Positions 35,301 to 47,300 of a stretch of 64,000 nucleotides of DNA are shown one piece after another. The notes beneath the pieces were generated by a model, which saw nothing but the letters and a program-made list of their open reading frames with translations, did no database searches and was not told where the DNA came from. Each line of letters starts with the position of its first letter. Positions within the stretch are counted from its first letter, which is position 1. The DNA comes from Lutjanus erythropterus (lineage: Eukaryota > Chordata > Actinopteri > Lutjaniformes > Lutjanidae): assembly GCA_020091685.1 (NCBI GenBank), contig CM034613.1, positions 2,952,845 through 3,016,844 of the forward strand. The letters are read 5' to 3'. Both the position numbers and the translations under genes were made by a program.

Positions 35301-38300
35301 CTGCAGGACAATGAGATGCATTTTGACATTTTTTTCACAGTTTTGAAGGACTCTCCTGCCCGTCAGACAGTAAAACATTCTCCTCATGTTGTTTGAAGGT
35401 TTTAAGGAATAGCTGAAAACTTTTTTGGCTTTCTTTGTCAGTGAGAAGCTGAAAACCACAAGCTGTCATTTCTAGATCTTTGTTTGCTTAAATAAATAAG
35501 ATACATCATGTTAGTCAGTAAGCTTTAGAGATATTGGACATGTATATTTGAAGTTTGGACAGAGCCAGGCCAGCTTGCTTCAGCCTCCAGTCTTAATACT
35601 AAGCAGTCATATCATAATGTAAACAAATTTAGCTAATTTTCCCAAAAGGCCAAAAGGTTAGCTCCTCTTTCATTGTGTTTTGAGTGTTTCTTGATGTTTT
35701 CTGTGTTCTGTTTTTGACTTGAACTGTGAACAGAAATGTCCAGGGGCTGATAAAGGTGATTGGACGGCTGCTACAGATGCAGGCAGACCAGAGAGACAAA
35801 GACACACACTTCACCTGTCCCTACTCTATCAGGTTGGTCTTTATCATATACACACACCTCCTTCACTCCAAAATCAAACCTACATATTTTTCCTCTAGAT
35901 AATCTTCATCTAGACAGTTTCGGTGTGAGTTGCAGAGTTTCCAGAATCACGAAATGGTGATTTAAGGGCTGGGACATCCTTGGGTGGTTCCAGTTTCCTC
36001 AACGGGAAGTTGTTATTCTGACTTTGGTGTGTTCATGTGCTTTTAAGTCGTAAAGTGGAAACAACATGGATGCTACTAGACTAGAGGGTATTAACCGTAG
36101 AGCAGGGGACTTGTTTTCAGGGTTATTACTAATAAAAAACATTTCTAATTAACAACAACAAACGCTTAAAATTTAATACTATATTACAAACTATATGTGA
36201 CCAAAACTACATGCAAAATTTGAATTAATAGAAAGTTATCAACCAAATATTTACTCTTGTCCACTACTTTTCTGCACAAGTGATGTCAGCAGGCAACAAC
36301 TCAGCAACAAAATTTTCTGATTTGTTGTTCCGACTTGAGGGGGCATTCATGTGAATTTTTCCAGTCGGGAATTTATTTTTCCCATTATTCCGACACCACG
36401 TGAATGCACTATTATACTTTGCAGTGTTTCCCACACAGAGAATTTATTTGGATGGACACCCAGCAAACTCTGTGACCTATTTTGGCATATTTATTCTTTT
36501 TAATTAGTCCGAGATGACTACGGCATCCGTGATTAACCCCGTTGTAATCCGTCGGGTGTGGGTTGGGTCAGGCCTTATTTCTCACATATTTCACGTTGGG
36601 TTCAGGCTATATTATGATCATTATTATTATTATTATTTGCCAATTTAGTCATTGCCAATTCCAGCTCCCTCCATGGATTGTCCCTGTCACTGCCAACCCC
36701 TGCTGTTTGGTGCATAGAGGAAACCTTGTTAATAAGAATGTTGGTCAGTAATTGGGTTCGGGCTGAAATATTCTGATGCGGGTCGGGTTTGGGTCGGTTT
36801 CAGTTTTTGTTGAGCTTGTGCCTTGTTGAGCTCAACTTTCAGGCCAAATTAATACTTTAACAGAGTCTCCTGTTTGATGTACAGGCCGACTTATGCAGCT
36901 GTTTAGTAGAATATTTTAAGTGCACCTGGTTGGTGTTGATGTCATTCAGTACCACGCTGGTTTTGATCCATCGATGGATGTGAAAACTGAATCGCGGGTG
37001 AATATATTTACGGAAAAAATCCAAAATGCAAGTTGTGTTTTCGGGTGACTCTATAAAGTATAATGCTGATGAAGAAAGTCAACAGATCAGACAGGAAATG
37101 AGGAGAAAAGCAGGGTGAGCAGTAATTAAATTTTGAGTAAACAGTTAAATAAGGTGGAAAATGAAATAGAATTAAAGTGGTAAAGTCAGAAATAAACCTT
37201 TTAATAGACAAATATACCCCACCCGAGGAAGGATGAAACAATGTGTACTTTCAAAATAAAAGTCTTAGCAAAAATGTGAGGAATTCACAACATAAAATCA
37301 AATATTTTGTTTTGTTCACACAGTAGGTCCCGTAAAACCATGGTTGGGGACGTGCCGCTGTTGGAAACAAAATGGTGTAAATGATTAAATGAATGGTGGC
37401 TGAATTTCATTTAGCTTCTTCAGTTTCAGGGAACTGGTATTCTTCATTCTGACTCACTGTCACATTGTCATGGCTTAGTGGGACACTTAAACAGAGCAGA
37501 GCCATGGTTAATATTATTAGTAGCACCTGTGCTTTTTCTGTCGGGAAGAAGGCTCATGAGGGATTATTATGGACATTTTGAATGGACTTCCATTCGGATT
37601 GATTTAATTTGTCTAAATAAACAACTTGCTTACTTAAAAGTGGTCTGATTGTCTGACTGCTTGTGTTTCACTACCCCACACTGTGATACAGTACGCTGAG
37701 GCTTTAACTTAATTCAGCAAAATAATTTAGTATTTAATTTTGTGAACTGACAAAAAGAGCTGTAAAAGTTCCAGGTGAAACAAGGAGATAGTCTGTTCTT
37801 GTTCTTTCCATGAACCATCATCAAACCTTTATTTGAAGTCAAAAAATCATTGAGATCACCCTCATTTACAATAATATCGAGTTTCAAAAGTCAAAAATAA
37901 ATAGGCGACAGCACAGAAAATAGTCGAGCCCAGTTAAAACAGTTACACATTCATTACAAGAATTCTGCACACTTCAAAAAAAAAAAAAAAAAAGTTCAGA
38001 ATTCAGAGCGTGTTCAGGAGACTTTTAAGAGTCCAGAGTTTCGATCAAGCATCTGTGAGATGGGCTTTATAGATAAACAAATACCAATGCTTATTTTGCC
38101 CCATGCCTTAGAGGACCAACCCACGTTACCATAAAGGATAACATGGTGAGTGCTGTACCCATCACCAGTAATAAATTTTAGGGCAGAATGATAGAATGAT
38201 ACTAAATAAAGTAACTTTGCTTTTACTGTAGTAACTTACTTAATACTTTTTACTTCAGTACTAGGGAGGATTCCCCCAGACCCCCGTACAAGAGACTGGT

Positions 38301-41300
38301 TTATGAACATGTCACTTTTTTTTTACCCCTCATGAGTTGCTGGTCTGAATTTATACTCAGTAACTCTCTCAATGTTAGATCCAGTCATGGTGGATTTATG
38401 CATACTACTGTAATCAACATCTCTGGCTCTATGAAACAGCAAAACACCGTTTTGTTTTATTTGAATTCAAGTTGCAGGTTCTCATGGGCTACTTGTACAG
38501 AATCAGCAGCACAATACACAAACGTATCATCAGCATAAAGATGAACTTGACAGCCCTTCAGTGAAGAGATATTATCATTAATATAAAAAGAGGAGAGGAC
38601 CGAAAATTGAACCTTGTGGAGCACCTTTTGTGACTATAAGCACACAGACTTGACAGTCTCTGTCTCCACACATCGAAGTCTCTCAGACAAATAATTCTGA
38701 AACCAGTGGCAGTCATTTCCATTAAGGTCAATCCTGCATAACCTTTGTGATGATCAACTGTATGAAGTGCTTTTGATAGAACTATAAAAAAGGCAGGCTA
38801 AAGCTGACAGATATTTCATTGGAAGAGAACAGTCTTGATTTTATAATACAGACGATACAATTACAATTTGATAGTGAGGCTGTTACTCTGTGGTCCAGGT
38901 CAGTCTAACTGGTTGAATATCCCCAGGCAGATATAGTTTAGTGTCCCTCCTCCTCTTCCTTTTCCCCTTCCTTCTCCTCCTCCTCCAGTCTTAGATCTGC
39001 ACCTCTGCCAGGATCATGGGGCCTCCTTAATCAGTTACAGCGGGTGATAAAAAGACTGAGCTGCTTTGTCTTTTTTCTTTTCCTTTTCCTTCATGTTTCC
39101 TTTCCTCCTGCTTTCAATGTCTCCCTCTCTGCCTCTGACACCCTTTCCACCTTTTTTTCCCCTCACTACTGCTTAACCTATCTTTCTCCACATCTCTATC
39201 CCTTCTTTCTCCCTCTCCTACAGTCTTCTCCTCCTTCCCATTGTCCCTTTCTTTCTCATTCTGTCTTCATCGCTGTCTCTGCTGTCTGCTTCTGTCTGGC
39301 GGCCTGAACCTCCCTGGTGGGAAGATGAATGTGTTGAGGGCAGCAGGGTGGCGCCGTTGGCCTGGCAGTCTGGCCTGCCATTGGTCGTCGGGCCTGGCAC
39401 CGCTGGGTAACTGTAAATGCTGCGGGATTAATGGAGGATGCATACTGGTGCCCATTGTTGACCGTCTGCTCGCCGCTGCCCTGTGCAATCTGCTCCTGAG
39501 ACTGTGAGCCACTTCAGCCCCCAGCAGGATCAGGGAAGGTTCAGTCCGCCACACCACCTCATTTCTCATGTGCTGTTAGTCTGGCTGTAGTGGTGGAGTC
39601 TGTCCGGAGTGTCCCCTGCAGGCTTTCCCACATACTCAATTTATCTGGCCTGCCTGCTCAGGTACAAGCAAATGAAATCCACATATTTATATTGAAATGT
39701 GTCTGTGTTCCAATGAGTCAATAGATATTCAACCTGTAGCCTTTTTATGGAACCCTTTTTCTTTTTGTTGAACCTCATGTGTTTGTGCTTTGACTTGTTT
39801 ATAATAAACCTGGGTAGTTAGCATTAGCAGCAATAGCAATCACAGCTGAACAGGTGAAGACATGTCAATAGAAAATCTTAGATATAGCCATCACTATAAC
39901 ATGGCTGATATTGGATTCTTTTGGCCAATATTTAATATTTTAAAATATTCAGTAATAACTAGAAGATTTAGTAGAGTACAGGGCCTTGCCAGGCAACAGA
40001 TGGTGAAGCACCTACTGCAATGTCACCACAACTGGCAGACGCAACCAAAGATTTGCAGATTTCCAGCAACATTAACATGACCTCCACATACGTTGTCCCG
40101 AGCTGAAATAAATGTTCAAACTGAAGCAGTTATTGATCACTTGCACTCCCTAATAGCCAGTTAAGAAGTCTGAAAAGCATAGAAAAAATAGAATTTTGCC
40201 ACCAACCAGTCAAAAGTTTACAAAGTCTAGAGTCTATGAGTCTATGAGTAGTGATGACTTTGATGGAATTTGATATGGAACTTACCACTATATTGACCTT
40301 TAACTTTGAAGGAATTTAATAGAAGATAATCAGTGTATTTTTTAGCAAATGGAAGTTTTCCAGTGATTTCAGTGAATAATTTCCAAGTAGAAACATGCTG
40401 TCTTTATTTAGAGACAATTTTTACAGAGGAGGACAGAGGACTGATGGAGAGCTGAACATTTTGATGTCACAATCAAGTTAACCTTTGACCTTTTGTACGT
40501 AAAATGTCATCACCTCATAATTTTTTCCCACTACACATGTGTGTAATTTTGTCATAATTAGTGGACAAAATCTTGAGTTCTGGTCAAAAATGTGTTTAGT
40601 GAGGTCACTGTGGCCTTGGCTTTTGACCACCAAAATGTAATCAGTTAATCCTTACGTCCAAGTGAACATTTGTATCAAGTTTGAAGAAATTCCTTCATGA
40701 TGTTCTTGAGATATCATGTTCAGAAGGATGGGATGACCTGAAAACATAGAGCCTGTGGCCACGGCTGTCGGCAGCATGGAGCCACAAAAGATCATTTTCA
40801 AGGTTTTTCAAAATTCCTGAATCACAGAGGTCTTTCAGCATACAGTCATGAATATTCACAAAAAAAATTAGGCTGATCGGTCCTGTAGTAATCGATATTA
40901 TCTGCGGACAAGCTATAGGTCCATACACACACACACACACAGAAGTGATTACATGATCCCCTCCCTGCGTACAGCTGTCGGTGATTACAGCTGATATTAA
41001 TTTTGGAAGATAAACGTTATTGATAGAGATCTCTCAAATTTGGACATTAAAAAATCCAGGCCAAGTTGTGCACTGAGCAGGACCTTTTCCAACTGAAAAA
41101 TCAACACGCCAGTTCTTATTGGTGGACAAACTATGTACAGTACTGGTTGGTACCAAAAAGTAAGGAGGTTAGATGCAAGCCCTAGTGATTAGAAAGGACT
41201 GGGACCTCACTTATAGCCTCATTTATAAAACAGACAGATCAATTTTGATCTGAAGTATGACTTTGGCAGAAAACCATGTATAAGTAGTTCTTTATAAAGC

Positions 41301-44300
41301 CTTACTTTGACATGGAAGTGTTCTTATCTCTAAGTAAATGTCCAAGCCTGTGGTGAACTATGCATTAGCTTCATGAGCAATATGATTGCAATTATGTGTT
41401 GGACAACCAAGTATTTAGTCCACAGAATAATACATGTTGTCTGGCTTCAATCTCTTCTACCATCACCATGATCTCATCTTCCAAACAGTTTGCCTTTCTT
41501 TTTTGGTCCACGCTATTCCGGACTAAACCCTCATTTGTGCATTTTATAAGGGGAAATGACTGATTGTAAGTAGTGATAGACCAGTTAATCAGGCGGATCA
41601 TCTGGCATTTTGAGATAACTGGTATCAGCCGATGACTGCGCTCACAAGACTGATAAACAAAAAATGCCTGCAGGCAACCTTGTCATTGTGGCTGCTCTGA
41701 AACAATGTTAGCACTCCCACATGTGAGTTGGTGAAAATGTTAGTTTGAAGCTTGTCATGCATCCTGCTGTAAACTTTTGCCTGATTGTCCTTGGTGATTA
41801 TCATCTTTTCTAAACATGAACATCTCTCTCTGTAATCCTAAATGACAGCAAATCTAATTTAGAACTGTTACTGACTACTGTTCAGTATTAGGGGTGTCAG
41901 AATTGTAATAATAAATTTAAAATCGATTGAAATGAGCTTTCACTTGCAAGAATCGAATCAAAAGTCAGAATCTGCCATTCGCCCAGTATTTTTTTGTGTC
42001 CATCCCTGCCTACTCGTGGCATCTGGTGTTTGTCCAAAAGAAAACCACATTGAAGAGGACACAGCGTAGCTTGCCGCCTGTTATATCACACTTGATACCA
42101 TATCTTTACAAAGAAATTTTATAGTGTAAATGAAAGTGGTCAGGGCATTAAAACCAATCATCTGTTGATCTTAACAGATTGTCTCACAATGTTACAATCA
42201 AAATGTCAAATATCACCATGGCCTTTAAATTGAAAGTCATTTTGAAATGTGAATTTGGAGAATTATGACACCCTTTTTCAATATATATTATGTCATGATG
42301 TATAGAATCATCTGTACCCTGCTCTCCCTTAAATACAAGTCACCTTCTGAAATGTACAGCACAACACAAAGTATTCCTCTGTTTATTAATTAATAGAATT
42401 CCATCTAAAACAACACTTTAGTGGCTTACATAACCATTAATGTTAGATTGTAATGTGCAAAGAATAATAGAATTATGCATAACTATTTTTCTTTATTATA
42501 TACACTCAGTGGCCACTTTATTAGGTACACCTGTTCAACTGCTTGTTAATGCAAATATTTAATCAGCCAATCACGTGGCAGTAACTTGGTGCATTTAGGC
42601 ATGGTCAAATTCAAACTGAGCAACAGAATGGGGAAGAAAGGTGATTTAAGTGACTTTCAATGCAGTGTCGTTGTTGGTGCCAGACAGGCTGGTCTGAGTG
42701 TTTCAGAAACTGTAATCTACTGGGATTTTCACACACAACCATCTCTAGGGTTTACAGAGAATGGTCCAAAAAAGAGAAAATATCCAGTGAGCAGCAGTTT
42801 TCTGGGCAGAAAATGCCTTGTTGAGGTCAGAGGAGAATGGACATACTGGTTCGAGATGATAGAAAGGCAACAGTAACTCAAATAACCACTGGTTACAACC
42901 AAAGGTATGCGGAAGACCATCTCTGAACGCACAACGCATCGAACCTTGAAGCAGATGGGCTACAGCAGCAGAAGACCACACCGGGTGCCACTCCTGTCAG
43001 CTAAGAACAGTAAACTGAGGCTACAGTTCACACAGGCTCACCAAAATTGGTCAATAGAAGATTGGAAAAACGTTGCCTGGACTGATGAGTCTAGATTTCT
43101 GCTGCAACATTCAGATGGTTGGGTCAGAGTTTGGTGTAAACAACATGAAAGCATGGATCCATTCATGTGGTTCAGGCTGCTGCTGGTGGTGTAATGGTGT
43201 GGGGGATATTTTCTTGCCACACTTTAGACCCCTTAGTACCAACTGAGCATCATTTAAACACCACAGCCTACCTGAGTATTGTTGCTGACCATGTCCATCC
43301 CTTTATGACCACAGTGTCCCCATCTTCTGATGGTTACTTCCAGCAGCATAACACACCATGTCACAAAGCTCAAATCATCTCAAACTGGTTTCTTGAACAT
43401 GACAGTGAGTTCGCTGTATTCCAGTGGCCTCCACAGTCACCAGATCTCAATCCAGCAGAGCACCTTTGGGATGTAGTGGAACGGGAGATTCATATCATGG
43501 ATGTGCAGCCAACAAATCTGCAGCAACTGTGTGATGCGCTCATGTGTTTGCTCGCTGTCATGCTTTCAAATCGTAAATCAGGTCTGTGCCCTGAACCTAG
43601 ATTTCAGTTGGTGTAACCTGCAGACATGTTCAGGAAGCTGAGCGTTCCAGCAGACAGATCCTACCTGGCCCATTTGTCTGCCAGCACTGTGATTCAGCTG
43701 TGAACTTGGAGTTGAACGAAAAGGAAGGAAGGTCCCTGCCTCGACTTCCTGCCTCTTCCTTTGTGTGGGAGCTGAAAAGTGGGCAGTGGTGTGAGAGGCT
43801 GATGGATGGGAGCTGTATTGAAGCTGAGGGTTCGGAGACGGCCGCAGGGAACCTGAGGGGGGGGGGGGGTGAGATGGTCAGACAGATTACACCATGTGAA
43901 GAGTGGGAAGAAAGAGCAGGAGGAGGCGGGGGCTGTGGCGGCTGAGTAGTCCATGTCTGGGCCACGCTGCAGGCTGTCACAGGCACAGACACGCTCAGTC
44001 ACTGAACTTCCTTCCTACGCTTAGATATGTGCTGATTGATGGAACGCACTGGCTAAGTGGACCTGATGGAGGTGTTGTGTTAACCTCTGGCCTGTCTGTG
44101 GGCTTCAATCTTAACAATACACAGAGACCTCACCTTGGATTTGACCTCAGTGTTTTGTCTGGACTTAATGGGTTTGCAAATTCAAGAGTAATGGAGAGTG
44201 TCTGTTGTTTACGCAGGACTGGACAGGTGAAGGATGGGAAAACCTGGCAATGGTGGCATTGAGAAACTAGCTTTTAAATGACTGATGAATTTTATTGAAA

Positions 44301-47300
44301 ATAATAACCAAACATGAACATCATGAAAGTATAACTTGAATATTAGAGATGTCACGATAGGAGTTTTTGTAGGTCCAACAACTTCAGCAGAGTGATACCT
44401 CTTCTGTCTAGCTGATCACGTCTCCCCAGTTTCAGGAGTGACATTCTTCAGTTTAGACCTGCAATGATTAGTTGATAATTAAATGGATCACAGACTATTT
44501 TGGTAATCGATTAATTGGTGTGAGTCATTTTGTAATGAAAAAAGTCAATATTCAGCATAAATCATTTAAATTTAGCTTAAATGTGAATATTTTCTGCTCT
44601 CTTTTCTCCTTTATGACACTAAACTGAATATCCTTGGGTTGTGGACAAAGCAAGACATTTTATGACGTCATCTTCCACATTTTTCACCATTAGCTGACAT
44701 TTTGTAGACCAAACAAGTAATCGATCAGTTGAGAAAGTAGTCAACAGATTAACCGAAAATGAAAATAATCGTGAGTTGCAGCCCCGCTCCATTTATCAAT
44801 AATTCAGCTGATCAACTTGATAGTTTAAATTTGGATCAGATGTGTCAGATGAAGTAGCTACAGCTGTTATTTAAGTTTGTCAGGTACATATTTGATCAAC
44901 ATCTAAGAAAATGTAAGTAAGTAAGTAAGTAATCAGATTAGACTAGGTATTGAGAGATACCCAAAATTAAATATTAAATATAAAAAAGTGATCAGGATGC
45001 TTTTTTAAACTCCAACCTCATCCCTAAGGCTGTATTCAGACTGAATCAGACATTGTGGTGAAAGCACCAGTCCTCTCATTCATGCTGAAAAAATGCAGCA
45101 GCCTGTGGCAAAAAGTTGAAACAGAATCAACCACTGAAGAAACGCAACTTGATGTCACGGCATTAGATATGCCCAGATCAGGGACATCACCGCCCAGCAT
45201 GTAAGCCAGCGATCAGACTGGTCCACAGTCAGCCTGAAATGTCTCTGAAACCGGATGCTATCCAGGTGGACTTCATGGACCATATGATGATACCCTTTTG
45301 CAGTTTATACTGCAAAATAAAGCTGGAAGGGGAAGGTACCTCTTTATAGTTTATTCAGGTTTTAACTATTCACTTTTGATCTTTCCAACCATTATATCTG
45401 TGTTTCCTACAGAGTCCTCTTGCTACAACTGTTGTTTAAAAAGCATTTTAAGAATATGTCCCCTGAAAATAAAATTCCCTGACGTGGTGAGGGGTCACCT
45501 TAGGCTTGGTGAGCCACTGGGTTTGCAGTACACAGGGAGAAACCCTGATTTACAGCTTACAACATTGAGATTGAAGTTCTCTTCTGAGGGAGGTTTTAGT
45601 CATCCTAGCAGTATTAATCAAAAGGTCTGTATGTTGATCAAAACCGAAATATCTGAACAACTTTTCCACGGATTGTTGTGATATTTTGTGCACTCATTCC
45701 TTGTCCCCAGAGGATAAATTCTAGTGACTTTCGGTCAGGGCTGTAGCCAGGGCAAATCTTTAACCAAGGTCCAGCAGCAGTAATGTGCAGTTGTGGAGAG
45801 ATTTTTTTTCCATTCCCCACAGTCTAGAGAAGTAGCTTCCATCTACAGTATGTCAACGTCTACTAGATTCATGGTCACAAATTGTGAAATGTCTCGAGAA
45901 CTATCAAATGGACTGCCATTAACTTTGGTACAGATATTCAAGGTCCCCAGATGTGCATTTATATGCTCCAAAGCTGTCGCCCACTGTGAGGCATCTAATC
46001 TGCCTGACATATAGATATGTAGTGAGGAAAAGTAGTATTATAATGAAGAAGAAGAAGAAGTCTACCATAGGTCAGCTATAAGGCTATAAAATTAAAAATC
46101 GTCTGGATCAGAACCGCTTTTACCGTTTTGACTTTTTTCCAGCACTTTTTGATTTAGTTGGTGGTTTGGTGGATTCTGACTTTGTTCCTCTTTTCAAACA
46201 AATGTTTGAACAACTCATTATTTTGAGCCTTTCAACCATTGAGGCATTCATCAATCCATAAACTTGTATCAACTACAGACCAGTTTTCTTTTGCTATCAT
46301 TTTGTTTTTGTCCCTCACACGTAGATCACCTAATATCACTTCTGTGTGAGGCAAGTATGTGCAGAAAGAATATATTTATTCCAACCACAGATAAACCATC
46401 AGATTAAGTGATGCTTATAAGACACTATTATTGGCCTTCTGAACAGATCAGCAAAAGTTTACATCAGTCCTCTTAACTCATTTGAAAATTCCATCGGATT
46501 AGAGCTGATTGGGCCAGTCTCTTTTGATTGAGGTGGTTCCATGAGGAACAAAAAAAATATTACTCCAAATAGAATAAAAATTATTCTATTTGGAGTAATA
46601 TTTTAATTATTTGTGGAATATTAGAGTTCACGTAAACACATGTATCCTAAAGACTCTGGCTACTTCTCCTGTAGTGCCAACATGAGGTCGGTGAGTGAAG
46701 GTGTGTGTGCGCAAGTGAAATCCCTTGACAACCATTAGATGGATTACCATGACATTCAGTTCTCAGATTCGTGTCCCTCACAAGGGAATGAATTGCGATT
46801 TCCTCTGTGATTACTTAACATTTTATCCACCAGATCTTGTAACGTCTGGGTCACATGTATGAGATTCAAACTGAACTGGGAGACTGGATCTGTGATGCGA
46901 ACATGGCCTTTGCTCTGTCCCGTTATTTTACAGGAGCAGCCCTCACCCGTACATCACAGCCCTTGAGAACAGAGTGGACTGCTGGCCCGCTCTGCTGCTG
47001 GAGATTGATGACTTCATTCAGCAGACTGCTGACAGGTTAGCATGACTGCTATGGAGGCCTTGAACCCTCCATCCAATCACTCCCTCCTTCACCGCATGCA
47101 TTTCAAAGCCAGCAGCCCATGCAAAATAACTCATCACACACTACAGTCAACTGACAAATACGTACAGACACACACCACAGCACATGCAGTATGAATTATT
47201 TTCTTTACAAGTTGGAGCAGCTTATTAACCCTCTCTGCGTACATATTGTGCAGAAATGAACCGGCCTACATCACCATGCTGGTCCCCTTCTTGCGCTACC

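Larger units (their letters stand above)
35833..46933 (+). other. FOCAD intron 5 (11.1 kb)
   Basis: The longest intron seen. The protein runs straight from exon 5 to exon 6, so no exon is missing. It holds dispersed repeats, a LINE fragment, a broken Tc1-like transposon, a hAT-like copy and a perfect hairpin, listed separately. 36450-37790, 41000-42470 and 44800-45600 show nothing I can name. 39290-39540 and 43620-44260 are GC-richer, unique-looking and without supported coding. Confidence 0.85.

Noticed and set aside
43630-44262. Overlapping open frames of 80-120 codons on both strands
   Set aside because: The region is GC-rich, so stops are rare. The frames overlap on both strands, are low-complexity and match nothing I know.
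46518-46548. Possible mir-491 (in human it lies in a FOCAD intron)
   Set aside because: GGTTCCATGAGGAAC shares only the end of the mature sequence. The GTGGGGAACCC part and a proper precursor stem are absent, and no other match was found.
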